Positions 1-14,489 of a stretch of DNA of 64,000 nt are shown here, one piece after another. Every line of letters begins with the position of its first letter. The stretch's first letter is position 1. Below the pieces are notes generated by a model. It saw only the letters and a program-made list of their open reading frames with translations, searched no databases and was not told the origin of the DNA. The translations under genes and the position numbers were made by a program. Source of the DNA: Cacajao melanocephalus (taxonomy: Eukaryota > Chordata > Mammalia > Primates > Pitheciidae); contig CAUYLG010044558.1 of NCBI GenBank assembly GCA_963573385.1, forward strand, positions 1 through 64,000, read 5' to 3'.

Positions 1-44
1 ATGTTAATAAAGAAGTTAAATACCAGTGAGTTATAAGGTATACA
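1..44. other. unassigned edge sequence
   Basis: AT-rich single-copy-looking DNA at the window edge, immediately before a truncated Alu. Too short to classify. Confidence 0.4.
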
Positions 45-165
45 CCGGGGAGGTGGCGGAGGTTGCAGTGAACCGAGATCGCACCACTGCAATCCAGCCT
101 GGGTGACAAGAGCAAGACTACATCTCAAAATAAATAAATAAATAAACAAATAAATAAATAAAATA
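45..165 (+). mobile_element. Alu 3' fragment
   Basis: The end of the Alu right arm is readable (gaggttgcagtgaaccgag, then ccagcctgggtgacaagagc), followed by a tail built of aaat repeats. The left arm and the middle are absent, so this is a 5'-truncated copy or a fragment. Confidence 0.85.
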
Positions 166-186
166 AAGAGAGAAGAGATCAATAAA

Positions 187-1479
187 CTGAGGATTCCCTG
201 TTTAATAAATGGTGTTGGGAAAATTGGCTAGCCACGTGCAAAAAGCAGAAACTGGACCCCTTCCTGACACCTTACACTAAAATTAACTCCAGATGGATTA
301 AAGACTTAAATATAAGACCTAACACCATAAAAACCCTAGAAGAAAGCCTAGGCAAAACCATTCAGGACATAGGCATAGGCAAGGACTTCGTGACTAAAAC
401 ACCAAAAGCAATGGTAACAAAAGCCAAAATAGACAAATGGGATCTAATTAAACTCCAGAGCTTCTGCACAGCAAAAGAAACAATCATTAGAGTGAACCGG
501 CAACCAAGAGAATGGGAAAAAATTTTTGCAAACTACTCATCTGACAAAGGGCTAATATCCAGAAGCTACAAAGAACTAAAACAGACTTAAAAGAAAAAAA
601 CAAATCCATTTAAAAGTCGGCGAAAGACATGAACAGACACTTTTCAAAAGAGGACATATATGAGGCCAAAAAAATATGAAAAAATGCACATCATCACTGG
701 TCATTAGAGAAGTGCAAATCAAAACCACATTGAGATACCATCTCACACCACTTAGAATGGCGATCATTAAAAAATCTGGAGACAACAGATACTGGAGAGG
801 ATGTGGAGAAATAGGAACACTTTTACACTGTTGGAGTGTAAATTAGTTCAACCATCATGGAAGACAGTGTGGCGATTCCTCAAGGACCTAGAAACAGAAA
901 TTCCATCTGACCCAGCAATACCATTACTGGATATATATCCAAAGGATTATAAATCGTTCCATTATAAAGGCACATACCCACGTATGTTCACTGCAGCACT
1001 GTTTACAATACAAAGACCTGGAACCAACCCAAATGCCCATTGATTTAGACTGGACAAGGAAAATGTGGCACATATACACCATGGAATACTATCCAGCCAT
1101 AAAAAACAATGAGTTTGTGTCCCTTGTAGGGACATGGATGAATCTGGAAACCATCATTCTCAGCAAACTGACACAAGAACAGAAAATCAAACACCGCATG
1201 TTATCACTCACAGGCAAGTGTTGAACAATGAGAACACATGGACACAGGGAGGGGAGCATCACACACTGGGATCTGTTGGGGGGAAATAGGGAAGGGACAG
1301 TGTGGGGTAGGGAGGTTGGGGAGGGATAACATGGGGTAAAATGCCAGATGTAGGTGATGGGGGGATGGAGGCAGCAAACCACATTGCCATGTATGTACTG
1401 ATGCAACAATCCTGAATGTTCTGCACATGTACCCTAGAACCTAAAGTGCAATAAAATGTATATATGTATTTATGAAATA
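187..1479 (+). mobile_element. L1 (young L1P/L1PA type), 5'-truncated
   Basis: The sequence matches the last part of L1 ORF2 and the 3' UTR, starting at the region that encodes the end of the reverse-transcriptase ORF and running to a short A/T-rich tail. Frames are interrupted by stops and frameshifts (open pieces at 390-590, 801-1043 and 1033-1224), so it is inactive. A 13-bp direct repeat aataaactgagga flanks it at 181-193 and 1480-1492; it is a TSD, showing insertion by target-primed reverse transcription. The first few L1 bases overlap the left TSD, as microhomology at a 5' truncation would give. Confidence 0.92.
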
Positions 1480-1639
1480 AATAAACTGAGGAATAATATT
1501 AGCACAATGCATCACTATGCATCAGCAAACATGAATGATATGTCTCCACATGGATAAAATCAAGACAGATGTGGAATGAAAAAAGAAGTCACATAGAATC
1601 CTGCCATATGACCTCATTTATTTAAAATTCAATGTATAA

Positions 1640-2091
<452 letters not shown>

Positions 2092-2339
2092 CGAGTGCTT
2101 TTTTTTGTAAGATGGATAGTGGGCACATGGTTATTCATTTTATTGGTCTTTACTAAACTGACAGGTGTTAGTTTCTATGCATATGATATATTTAATGATA
2201 ATACTGAATATTGTTAGTAATGAAAAAGTTTAAAAAATAAGGCATGTAGGGAAGAAAGAAATAGAGACAACAAGTATAAATTACTCTTTAAAGGTATTAA
2301 GAAAAATAGTAGTGAATTTTGACATAATTGGCTAAGGTA

Positions 2340-3720
2340 CCACCAGGGTCAGAGGTATCTCTTACTCTTCCTTCCCCTTACCCCTCTACTGAACAGTCAC
2401 TTACCACATCTTATCTATCAACCACCATCTCTGTCCTCACAGATATTCTGACATGGTTAAACTCTGGCCTGGACTACTAAGTTGTTCTGACAACTCCCCC
2501 CAAAATGTTATACACCTACTACTAGATAACCCTTCCTAAAGCATAATTTTGATGTTTTCAGGCAACTATTGTCACAAAATTAATGGTTCATCACTATACA
2601 ATTATTGAATTTTTGAAAATGTTTTATTTAGACTAGCAATCAAGCACCAACTTATCTTTCTGGACTTATCTATTATAATGATTCAAACCAATATAAACAA
2701 CTTACTCATTCTCTAACTCTAGCTGTACACTCTTGTTTAGGGTGTTCTCTTGCCTGGAGTACTCTTCATGCACCATCCCTAACAAAAAACACGAAGTATT
2801 CTTCAGTGAAATGAAAGGGAGATGTATTACCAAATGTTGGTGAGGAACAGAGCAACTGGAACACTTAGATGCTGCTGAGGGTATAAATTTATAGAAAGAC
2901 TTTTGGAAAATGGTTTGCAGTATCTACCAAAAGCTGAACATATGCATGCCTTACAACCTAGTAATTCTATTTCTTAGTACATACCAGACATAAATTTATA
3001 TGTGTGTTCACCAAAAAGCATATAGCAATAATGTTCATTGCAACACTGCTCATAATAGTGCAGAACTATAGGCAAGCCAAATGCCCATCAACAGTAGAAT
3101 GGATAAAGGGTGATGTAATCATACAAAAGAATATTCTATGAGAATGAACTGCTACATACAAACAAGGGATGACTCTCACATACATAATGTTAAGCAAAAA
3201 AAAATCCATATGTGAGAGTACATGCTGTACGATTTCATTTGTATGGAGTTAAATAAATGCAAACATGATTAATCCATGGTGTTAGAAGTCAGGCTAGTGA
3301 TTATACTCAGAAGAGGGGTTGACTAGGAGGAGGCACAAGGGTGCTAGTGATGCTCTATCTCAGAGATTGGCTGCTGGTTACCTGGTGAAAATTCATCGGG
3401 CAGTGCATGTAAGACATGTATATTTTTCTGTGGGAATATCGTATTTCAATTAAAAGTTTACTAAAAAATACTTCAAAAATCTACCTATTCTTTAAGATTA
3501 TTCCTTGACAAACCTTCCTCACCATCTTCACAATCTTCCTTGATCCCATCTAGATGCCTCTTTCTCCTCTTATGTCCCATAATATAACTATAACCTTAAA
3601 ATTTCCTTAAAATTGTTTGTATATGTTTGCCAAAAGAGATGGTTACATAACTGAGTGCATGGATCATATTTCCTTTAGGATTTCCCAAAAAGCACTGCAC
3701 TATAGCAGCTCATCAGAGGT
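2340..3720 (+). mobile_element. L2 LINE remnant, split by an L1M
   Basis: Segments 2340-2798 and 3480-3720 both resemble the 3' ORF region of the L2 consensus (Pro/Ser/Leu-coding, pyrimidine-rich, with a tgcctggagtactcttc motif just before the break). They are collinear on either side of the L1M at 2811-3478, so the L1M inserted into an older L2. Divergence is high and the outer limits are uncertain. Confidence 0.5.
2811..3478 (+). mobile_element. old L1 (L1M type), 3' end
   Basis: Contains the diverged L1 ORF2 C-terminal stretch (aatgcccatcaacagtagaa, then ataaagggtgatgtaatcat), the mammalian-age L1M 3' UTR and the terminal motif ttcaattaaaagttta. It sits inside the L2 at 2340-3720. Confidence 0.72.
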
Positions 3721-3849
3721 TTAAATTAAATTTATGGAATTTAAATGACATATATTACTCTTTCAAAGCAACATTTCTTTGTGAGCATGTAAGCATTTTG
3801 GGTAAATGCTATCATTTCCTTTATAATTCTTTTACTTTTATTTATATAC

Positions 3850-4275
3850 ATAAAAATTCACCTTTTGTTTGAGTTTTGAAATGCACAAAGCCATGTCACC
3901 ACCACCACAATCAAGATACAGAACAGTTCCATCATCTCAAAATGCTCTTTTGTGCTACTCCTTTGTCGTCAAAACAGCCCCTATCTCCAATTCCCAGAAA
4001 CCACCTATGAGTTTTCTGTTCCTATGTTTTGCCTTTTCCAGGATGTCATATAAATGGAATCATATGGCGTTTAGGCTTTTGAGTCTGATTTTTGTCCCTT
4101 AGCAAATGCATTTGGTGTTCATCCATGCCGCTACAGGTATCAGTAACTTGTTCCTTTCTATCACTAATTAGTAATCCATTGTATGGATGAACCACAGTTT
4201 ATTTATCCTTTCACTAGTATGAAGAGATTCAGGCTGTTTCCAGTTTGGGGTGATTATGAAAAAAAAGGTGCTACC
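3850..4275 (-). mobile_element. old L1 (L1M type), antisense 3' part
   Basis: Antisense of L1M ORF2 end and 3' UTR: catataaatggaatcatatg, then gtatggatgaaccacag, then ggctgtttccagtttgggg. It ends in an interrupted A run. The 77-codon ORF at 3869-4102 lies inside it and is not a gene. Confidence 0.72.
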
Positions 4276-5138
4276 CATCTTTAATATTTACCAAAGAAAG
4301 AAAATTTGCAAGTGGCTGAGCCAAGGTCACAGTTACCCATGACAAAAAGAAATAGTACATACTTAAAAGAAACCTATGAGAAAAGTATAAGTCAACAATA
4401 TTCCTCCTACATCAATAAAATCCAGCTCATAATATATTTTCTGTAAAGACATTTTAAACTACCTTTTCTATATTTGGTACACATTAATGAGCCACAGTTC
4501 AGAAGTATCCAACTAAAGCATCTTTCTAAAGGTTCCTTCTTGCTAATGTGACCCCAGTGACCAGACTATTATAAATAACTTTTATGTCTTGATCTCTGTG
4601 TAACTATTCATCATTATTGTGTAAATCAGCAATGATGCCCGACCAACCTCTGCCTTTCATCTGACCTACTGTACTCATTTGTGATGCACAGACAGGGTGG
4701 CAAGTGATGGGCCCAGCACTTGAGGGCTCCAGGAGCATGTGAAGAAACAGGCTACTAAGATGATTATGCAGAAGGGGTGGCTACAGCTGCACTTATTTCT
4801 GTTGATTTAAACACAACACAACATATGTCCAAATCCTCGAGGGCAGAGTATCACGAAATTTCCATTAGCTGGCATTCTGGGTGTCTGTCTGGGGAGCCTG
4901 AGCCACTGTCTGTCCAGGGTCAAGGCCACAGGGAATGGAAATGCCCAAGAAAAACATTTTAGGGAGGTAGCTGCCTTGCACCTGGCACCATGGTTAATGA
5001 CACATCGGTTCTAAGTCTTTAAGACTCAAAAGCAGCATGCAAACAATTTTTGCTTTGCAGGTTTTTGTTTCTCTGCAATAGTCACTAGGAAAATCATGAG
5101 AACCTCATTCTTTGCCCCCTTTCAAAAGGTTCTCAAGT
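4276..5138. other. unassigned interval, no gene seen
   Basis: No repeat family or exon structure recognised. The 61-codon ORF at 4777-4962 has no supporting splice or homology signal. Sequence is moderately AT-rich and may contain repeats too old to see by eye. Confidence 0.4.
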
Positions 5139-5396
5139 AATAATAATAATAATAGCAGCTAATTATGGAAGGTATACTATGAATTCCCATGCTAAGCATT
5201 TCACATGCATTACCTTATTTTAATCTTCAATAACAACCTTCTGCCTTTAATATTATTATAGTATCCCTTTTACCAATGAGACTTTGACAGACTGTATCAC
5301 CTGCCAAAAAGTTTGCAAAGAAGGAATTCAACCCAAGGCACAGCTGGAATCCAGATCCTATGTTCTTAAGCCACAGGCTATACCACCTCCTTGTCC
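5139..5396 (-). mobile_element. MIR SINE, antisense
   Basis: Follows the reverse MIR consensus from end to end: atgctaagcatttcacatgc, cctttaatattattatag, the former 'fraction of bound sequence' core, and a final taagccacaggctataccac. An (aat)n run at 5139-5157 precedes it. Confidence 0.78.
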
Positions 5397-5961
5397 AACT
5401 AGTAACTACATTCATTCAACCAAACACTCTAAAAATATTATACTCTTATATCCATCCAGGGAAATACGTATAAATAAGATATGCTCCTTTCCTCTGAGTG
5501 TTCATTACTTATGAGAGAGTGGGGAATCCTATAAACAATAATACCTTAATCTTTTTGCTCAAATACTTTTCTGAGACTCATATGGAAACCACAGACTCCA
5601 GAGAAAATTCACACAGGCATCGACACAAAAAATCTCAATTGACTGCTCAGACTACAGGTTAAGAACCCCTGATATACTTGAGTAGCTGACTATAAACTGC
5701 ACAGAGTTTTGATTAAGATAAGAACAAAATATTATGAGAAATCAAAGGAGAGACCCCAGAGTAAAAGAAAGTCCTGAAGATTGAGAGGTTTAAGCCAAGC
5801 AAAGAAACAGGGATGGTGGACCTTCAATGAAGAGGTGTATGCTAGGAAAAAGAGCTAAAGAGGAAACAGGAGGAAAGCAGGGAGAGGCAATAGGCCGTGT
5901 AATGGTCCAAGCAAGAATTTCCTACTTCTAGAAAGGATGTGGTGAGAATGAGGTATCAGAG
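5397..5961. other. unassigned interval
   Basis: No gene or repeat recognised. Purine-rich stretch at about 5745-5890 without tandem structure. Confidence 0.35.
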
Positions 5962-6205
5962 ACTAGGCTCTGGGGTCAGAGAGCATTAGCCTCAAATCCA
6001 GGCTCTTCCCATTTCTCATTAGCAATGCACCCAAGGGGAAATTACTCAAGCCCTCTAAGCTTCAGTGTCCTCATCTCCAAAATGAACGTTAAGAACAGTC
6101 TGAACTTCACAGGCTGTTGTGGATAATGCATGGATTGATGCTTATGTGCACTTCACACAGAACCTGAAGAACAAGCACTGAATACACTATAGCCATTATT
6201 ATAAA
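5962..6205 (+). mobile_element. MIR SINE
   Basis: Forward MIR: ggctctggggtcagagagc, ttagcaatgcacccaagggg, tcctcatctccaaaatgaac, and a terminal tatagccattattat. Nearly full length, heavily diverged. Confidence 0.75.
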
Positions 6206-7780
6206 TAACATTATCCTCACAGCTACCACTACCTTGGTCACCAGAGCCTGATATGAACATGGCATCAGAAAGGGAACTCCTCTAAAACAACACTATAACT
6301 GAAATCCTTATTACATCCGGGCCATCCTGCTTTGTTCATAGATACAGGAGGTACTGTAGAAGAATCTTTGACCAAATAGTTCCTGTGCAAAAAGCCATCT
6401 CTCAAAGTACTTCCTTTGTATACTCACACTCATTAAGATTAATGAGAACATTATTTATTCTCATTAATGATAATCATGTGAGAAGTACATCTAGAGAAGG
6501 GGGGAAAATTATAGACGTCTTTGGGATGTCTGTGGTGGGTTTGTTTTTGAATATCATCAGTGTCTGCTCTTGCCTGACGTAAGGATAGAGATCACGAGCC
6601 AAGCAGATGTTACATATGATTGTCATTGCCATCATGTTCACAAAAAGCATCTGAAAACATAAATTTTCGCAAAGCCCTTTTGCACTCAGTCTTTGTCACC
6701 ACTCTGAGCATGATATTACCATGCAGAAAGAAAAAAACCGTACAAAATATTCTACCCAATTCTTCTTCTATATTGTGTTTTCAGTAATCATTTATTTTAA
6801 ATTCTTCCTGTGGTCTAAGAGCTAACATAAAAGTATCATACTGGAATCCATCCATGAGTGCTCGAGGAAATGTGTGGAGAATATTGTGTTTTGATGCCTC
6901 AGCCATGGTAATAGACAGAACATTCATGAAACCCTTGCTCTTTAAAATATTCCATGGCCAGCCAATATTTGTCAGAGTGATATTGCCACAGAGTCAGCTC
7001 TGGAAAAAATAAAGTCATGAGAAAACACAACCATTTTCATCTTCCGCAGAACTCTGGCCAGGATAACTGCTTATCTCTGCCATCTACACTGACACCATCC
7101 ACAAAAATCATAATGTTCCCCTCACTTGAAAGCACACAAATGAAAGGAAAGTGTAGGGTTCCAGCAATGCTGAACCCAACAGACTGCTGTTACAAATTCA
7201 CAAAGCTTTCTTACAGCTTTAAATTTGTTCTTCAGCAAGAGCATAGTAATAATTGAGTTCATTCTACCTACACTGAAAATAAGCAGAGGAAAACCTAATT
7301 GTTCACGAACAATAATTTTTTCATGAAACAGAAAAAAAGGAAGGAGTTGAGGCTGATGGGAGAGAATGTGGTCAGCACATCATTAAATGTGGAAAGAGTT
7401 CTTAGGCTATGAAGCACATGGGATTGGGAACATGGTAGTTAGTAAATACCCATGTGTTACCTGAATCAAAACTAGAATTCCTGTTATGAAGGGGTTCCCC
7501 AGTGGCTTTTAGAAAATCTGATATAAAATCTCAAGAAACTGAACCATGGCAAAGTCTTGGAAGAGACCATAAGAAAGCCAGAGAAGTGTGAGTTATGGAG
7601 TAGACCTTTCTCTCCATCTGAAACCTGTTCCATGTGAAAGAAGTGATTTTCACCAGGAAAGATCATCAGTCACTAATGCCACTAACAGAATCCATTTAGC
7701 CACTTAGTGAATGAATTCTTTTCATACTTCTGTTTTTATAACTACTAGTTATCCTTCTCTGTACACAACACACCGTAGAA
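6206..7780. other. unassigned interval, no gene seen
   Basis: About 1.6 kb without a recognised element. ORFs at 6385-6582, 7017-7256 and 7484-7666 are 60-79 codons, have no matching splice signals that I can see, and look like chance. Confidence 0.4.
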
Positions 7781-7880
7781 GTTAAAAATACAAACCCTGC
7801 AGTCAAACTACCCGGTTCTGCCACTTACTAGCTCTGACCTCATTTCCCCATCTGTGAATAAAGATAATAACTAAATTAGT
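7781..7880 (+). mobile_element. MIR SINE, partial
   Basis: Short forward MIR core: ggttctgccacttactagc followed by catttccccatctgtgaata. The 3' third is missing. Confidence 0.6.
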
Positions 7881-8044
7881 TAAGCAAATAAGACATCATC
7901 ATTAGGTCTGGAACTCATGCCACTTTTTAGCCTTTGAATCTCCTCTGGTTCTGGTGTGTACTTCTTAGGGAGGAAACAGGCAAAAAGGATGTCTTTCCAG
8001 TGTGACTCCAACACTGTCTTCTCAAAGAGCTTCAAAACGCATCC

Positions 8045-8190
8045 TTTGATTTTATTCACTCTTTACCAAATATGTACTGAGCTCTTACTCTGAGCTCATA
8101 GGTACTATATCAGAGGTTGGGATACATCAATGGAAAAAAATGAATACAACAACTAAGACACAATCCCTGCAGTTAGTCTGGTTCCTACAG
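8045..8190 (-). mobile_element. L2 3' end, antisense
   Basis: Diverged antisense L2 tail: accaaatatgtactgagctc, then ggttgggatacatcaatgg, then acaatccctgcagttag. Confidence 0.58.
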
Positions 8191-8446
8191 TTCCACTGTC
8201 CTTCCAGAAGGTGACCAATATTTAGCTGAATTTAGAGGACTGTCTCCCAATCAATGACACTAATGCCCTCAAGATGAAAAGGTCAAAGAATCCTAGGTCC
8301 CTTTCCTGGTCATAATAATCCCCAGTTTGATGTGTAGATGTGTCTTGCTAAGTGTAGAAAATATAGACTCATCATTAAAGAGAAATTCCTTGGGCACATG
8401 TTTCAGAGCTAGGCATCTTCCTTGTCATTAATCTCTGGGACTATAT

Positions 8447-8474
8447 TAGCTAAGATCCAATTAGCTAAGATCCT
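8447..8474. repeat. short tandem duplication
   Basis: The word ttagctaagatcc occurs twice in a row with two bases between, just upstream of an Alu. It is a minor replication-slippage event. Confidence 0.7.
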
Positions 8475-8490
8475 GCTTTTGAGATGCTTT

Positions 8491-8810
8491 CTTCTTTTTT
8501 TTTCTTTTTCTTTTTTTTTTTTTTTTGGAGACAGAGTCTTACTCTGTTGCCCAGGCTAGAGTGAAGTGGCATGCTCTGGGCTCACCATATCCTCCGCCTC
8601 CTGGGTTCAAGTGATTCTTGTGTTTCAGCCTCCTGAGTAGCTGGGATTACAGGCACACACCACCATGCCTGGCTACTTTTTGTATTTTTAGTAAAGACAA
8701 GGTTTCACCATGTTGGCCAGGCTGGTCTCAAACTCCTGACCTCAGGTGATCCACCTGCCTCGGCCTCCCAAAGTGCTGAGATTATAGGTGTGAGCCACCG
8801 CACCTGGCCA
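8491..8810 (-). mobile_element. Alu, full length, antisense
   Basis: Complete antisense Alu with a long T-rich tail at its left end and cgcacctggcc at its right end. The 9-bp TSD agatgcttt is exact at 8482-8490 and 8811-8819. Confidence 0.95.
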
Positions 8811-8859
8811 AGATGCTTTATATTCTTTCAAAAGCATTGTTTTGTCCATCTTTTAACTG

Positions 8860-8955
8860 CATAAATATTTACCAAATGCTTACCAAGAGCCAAGGACCAG
8901 ACTTGACACTGGGTAGAAACTAGTAAGGCATGGTCCTTCTCCCATGTAGAATCTT
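8860..8955 (-). mobile_element. L2 3' end, antisense
   Basis: Antisense L2 tail: aaatatttaccaaatgctt, agccaaggaccagacttg, ggtccttctcccatgtag. Separate from the L2 copy at 8045-8190, with the Alu lying between. Confidence 0.55.
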
Positions 8956-9234
8956 AGCATTTTGGAGACAAGTTCCCAGACATTGTTCAGAAGGTCACAG
9001 TTCACACCATTAGGCAAGGCAGTATTTGAAATAAAAGCCATGTTGAATACTAAATCCAGTACATTTTCTCCTCGGGGATTAAACTGTCATTGCTGCCCCT
9101 TGGTCCACTACGCTCTTTCCCAGACAGCCGTATGGCTCACTCCTCAATTAATTTAGATCTTTGTCCCCCAGAAAAAAACCTCAGCAGCAAGGTGTAACCT
9201 ATCAGCCTCAAATTAAAGAGAAAGCCCTTTGGTA

Positions 9235-9390
9235 TTATTTTTCTTTATAGCACTTACCACCGCCCACTAGAATGTAAACTCCAGTAAGGCACAGATCTTT
9301 GCCTCTTTTATTTACTGCTCTATCCCCAGCACCAGAGGAGTTCTTGCCACAGAGCAGGTGCTCAGTAAGTATTTGGTGAATGAATGATCC
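9235..9390 (+). mobile_element. L2 3' end
   Basis: Clear forward L2 terminus: ctagaatgtaaactccag, ctctatccccagcaccag, and the closing gtatttggtgaatgaatga. Confidence 0.77.
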
Positions 9391-10510
9391 TAGTGTTCTT
9401 TTAACCTGCACACTCACACACATACCCATGATACTTCTGCCAAGGAATCTTGCAACCCTAAGATGGACATTAAAGAAAAGCCAACCCAGTGCCTGCCAAA
9501 GAGTAGGAAATGCTTTGACAGCAAGATCAGCTGGGGTGGTGGACCAACATGGCATTAAATAACAATGGGTTGACGATGAAGAAAATCAAGGAAAACCAGA
9601 CAAGTAGCATTCAGCCTCAGCGTCATGGAGGCAATGGGGGCAGAAAGGGAAAAGATGTGATGAACTAGATACAAACACATCTAAGGGCTAACTGGGTCTA
9701 GTTGTGTCTTCATATTTCTCAAGGAAATATGGAAATCACAAATAGTACGTGAAATTACTTAACTCTTCAGTTCTTAATGCAAAATCATGGAGAGTTAACC
9801 AACCCTAGATACAAAGCAAGTGTATGTGCTGAATGTCTCATCTTTTCTCAGAGTCTCTCTGGGGAATTAGGGGAAAAAAAAAAAAACAGAGAAAAGAAAA
9901 GAAAGACAGAAACCAAAGAATAGCAGAGCTCTGAATCGTACTAGAATCAAGTAGACTTGAAAGTAGGTGAGAGAAAAAGCTGAAATCACTTTAAATTTAC
10001 TAGGCAAAAAATAAAAATAAAATGATCTGGAAGAAAAAAGTCATTCTCTTAATTTTAATATTTATATATTTAATATACCTTGCTTCTTCCTAAAAGGACC
10101 TAAAGCAATTTATGAAAAAGCACACAACATCCCACGATGAACCAACAATGGAAAATTAATATAAGTGGATGAAGGAAATAGAATGAAGGAAAGATAATTC
10201 AAGAAAAAATAAAATAAGCTCAGGAATAAGATTAGTGCACAAATGCAAATAAAAGCCTGCACGTTTTCTAGAGGTGGGTCACAAATTGCTTTCTAAGTCA
10301 GGGTGCTTACAGTTAAACATCTACAGGGGCCAAGCAGGTAAAATAAAAAAGTAAAACTGAAGAGTGCCTGTTCTATTTTAAGAAAAATGGCAATACTTTA
10401 TTGAATCCCATGGTTGCCATAGAGACATGAGAGTTCAGTGTTACCAGAGCTGACTTTTCAATAGATGCTGGTAATTCAAACACACTTGTGTGAAATCTTC
10501 TCAGCATTTG
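9391..10510. other. unassigned interval
   Basis: No gene or clear repeat. Includes an A-rich run at 9871-9886 and AT-rich DNA near 10000-10080. The antisense 106-codon ORF at 9235-9555 overlaps the L2 and is not credible. Confidence 0.4.
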
Positions 10511-10524
10511 TTTAAAAAAAAAAA

Positions 10525-11545
10525 AAAGTTGTTTAAGTTCCTTGTAGATTGTGGATATTAGCCCTTTGTCAGATAGATTGCTTGCAAAATTTTTCTCCCA
10601 TTCTATAGGTTGCCTGTTCACTCTTATGATAGTTTCTTTTGCTGTGCAGAAGCTCTTTCATTTAATTAGATCCCATTTGTCAATTTTGGCTTTCATTGCC
10701 ATTGCTTTTTTTCAGTCATGAAGTCTTTGCCCATGCCTATGTCCTGAATGGTATTGCCTAGGTTGTCTTCCAGGGTTTTTATGGTTTTAAGTCTTATGTT
10801 TAAGTCTTTAATCCACCTTGAGTTAATTTTTGTATAAGGTATAAGGAAGGGATCCAGTTTCAGTTTTCAGCATATGGCTAGCCAGGTTTCCCAACTCCAT
10901 TTATTAAATATGGAATCCTTTCCTCATTGCTTGTTTTTTTCAGGTTTGTCAAAGATCAGATGGTTGTAGATGTGTGGTGTTTCTTCTGAGGCCTCTTTTC
11001 TGTTTCACTGGTCTATATATCTGTTTTAGTACCAGTAACATGCTATTTTAGTTACTATAGTTCTACTGCAAACACACATGCCATGTATATTTATTGTAGC
11101 ACTGTTCAACAGCAAAGACTTGGAACCAACCCAAGTGCCCATCAATGATAGACTGGATAAAAAAAAAATGTGGCACATATACACTGTGGAATACTATGCA
11201 GCCATGAAAAAATGAGTTCATGTCCTTCACAGGGACATGGATGAAGCTGGAAACCATCATTCTCAGCAAACTAACACATGAACAGAAAACCAAACACTGC
11301 ATGTCCTCTCTCATAAGTGGGAGTTGAACAATGAGAACACATGGACACAGAGAGAGGAACATAATACACTGGGGCCTGTTGTGTGGTGGGTGAATAGGGG
11401 AGGGATAGCATTAGGAGAAATATCTAATGTAGATGACAGGTTGATGGGTGCAGCAAACCACCATGGCACATGTATACCTATGTAACAAACTGCATGTTCT
11501 ACACATGTATTCCAGAACTTAAAGTATATATTTAAAAAATTGTGT
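10525..11545. mobile_element. L1 (young) with 5' inversion
   Basis: The left part, 10525 to about 11070, is L1 ORF2 in antisense; the right part, about 11071-11545, is the sense 3' end of ORF2 and 3' UTR. The two pieces are non-overlapping segments of one L1, with the stretch between them deleted. This is the layout produced by twin priming during retrotransposition. The possible TSD tttaaaaaa (10511-10519 and 11531-11539) cannot be told from A-tail sequence. The open frames inside are inactive fragments. Confidence 0.9.
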
Positions 11546-12159
11546 GGGTCAAAGAAAATATGTCTATGGCCATAAAGAGGAAGAAAACATGATCAGTTAC
11601 ATGACTAACTATATACATGAAAGAAATACCCAAAGTTGTGTGGAAGTACAGTCATTTGTGGTATTAAAACCAGAGAGACACTTCTCCCAAGAGTCTTCAT
11701 GAAGAAGATATTGTAACACCTACAAGACAGACACCCCTTCCAATAAAGATTTATAAGGCTCTATCTTATAACAAGATTCAATGGGGGCAGAGGCATAATA
11801 TTAAGTATAATCCAGTAAAACTGATTGCTGGGGCTGGAGGGAGGACACACAAATTCTCAGGGATATCAAAATCTCAGAATAGAGATTTCTGCTGGTCTAC
11901 AATATTTCTGGCAGAGATTTTACTGATTTCCCCCAACTATTTTATAACCAATGAACCCTTTCGATAAACGTAAATTTCTCATACCTTCCTTCAATACTGA
12001 CACCTTGGAAAATAATTTCTCAAGCAACATACCCTTACTTCCTCATTGTTGTTGGCTATCCAGAGAAACAAATGAATCTCTGTCCTTCACACTGTAATCC
12101 ATAAATATTGTTTTTCATAGCAGCATTTCGTAAGTATTGAGTACCACTAGGTCCAAGGT
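11546..12159. other. unassigned interval
   Basis: No gene or recognised repeat. AT-rich, ordinary intergenic or intronic appearance. Confidence 0.4.
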
Positions 12160-12560
12160 TATAGTCCCTGGCAAGGACCTGGAGCGAGATATTCTATAAG
12201 GTTTTCAGTTCAAGGCCATTTGCTTTGCTGGACAGCCCATCTGGCAGTAGAACTGAAAGCTGTAAAAGCCAAAGCCCTTGGCACACCTCCAGACTCTAGC
12301 CAGGAAGGGTACATAGGTAGGACTGAATGTCTCCACAAGAAAAATAACTTCCTGTGTCTGTTCCAGGTCACAGACAAAAGAACAGTCAAGTTTACACTGC
12401 ACAGCAATGCTCTATGGAACCCCTGGGGTGGCGATGGGGAGGCTGGGTTCCATACTGGGCCCTTGACATACCTACAGCTAGTATAGCTTTTCTTCATCCA
12501 TCTCATACACAGTCAGTTCTGCCATCACGCTCATTTTGGAAATGTAAATTTGTTACACAG
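12160..12560. other. GC-richer island, open on both strands
   Basis: Balanced base composition in otherwise AT-rich surroundings. Overlapping ORFs occupy several frames: plus 12220-12486 (88 codons) and 12354-12563 (69), minus 12210-12506 (98) and 12205-12402 (65). A pyrimidine-rich run ending tgtctgttccag at 12368-12371 looks like a plus-strand splice acceptor, but no good donor follows. No domain is recognised; it may be an unclassified repeat, an old LTR or an untranslated exon. Confidence 0.3.
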
Positions 12561-12785
12561 TGAACAACTTGAACACATCCCCAAAGAATTTTGGTTTGCT
12601 TGTGCGTTTAAGAAACAGTAGGTGAACACTGAAAACTGCACCCAGCTGCACCAAGCATACACTTCAAATATCTACCAGCTACCTCAGTTTACCAGGTGTT
12701 ATGCATCACACTCATTCACTTCTGATGCTATAATTTTTTATGCAATTTCAGATAAGCTTCCTTCTACCACTTTATAATAACTCAC

Positions 12786-12811
12786 CAGCTGCAACTCTTC
12801 TGAGGCCACTT
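12786..12811 (-). other. weak candidate microexon, 26 nt
   Basis: On the minus strand, gatttttcttgtag precedes a 26-nt segment, which is followed by ctg/gtgagtta. Both splice sites look usable. Length is not a multiple of three. Segments this short between decent sites occur by chance, so this is recorded only as a candidate. Confidence 0.15.
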
Positions 12812-14472
<1,661 letters not shown>

Positions 14473-14489
14473 AAAAAGCAGTTTTGGGT

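Noticed and set aside
390..1224. Plus ORFs resembling reverse-transcriptase protein
   Set aside because: They are broken pieces of L1 ORF2 in a 5'-truncated element with TSDs.
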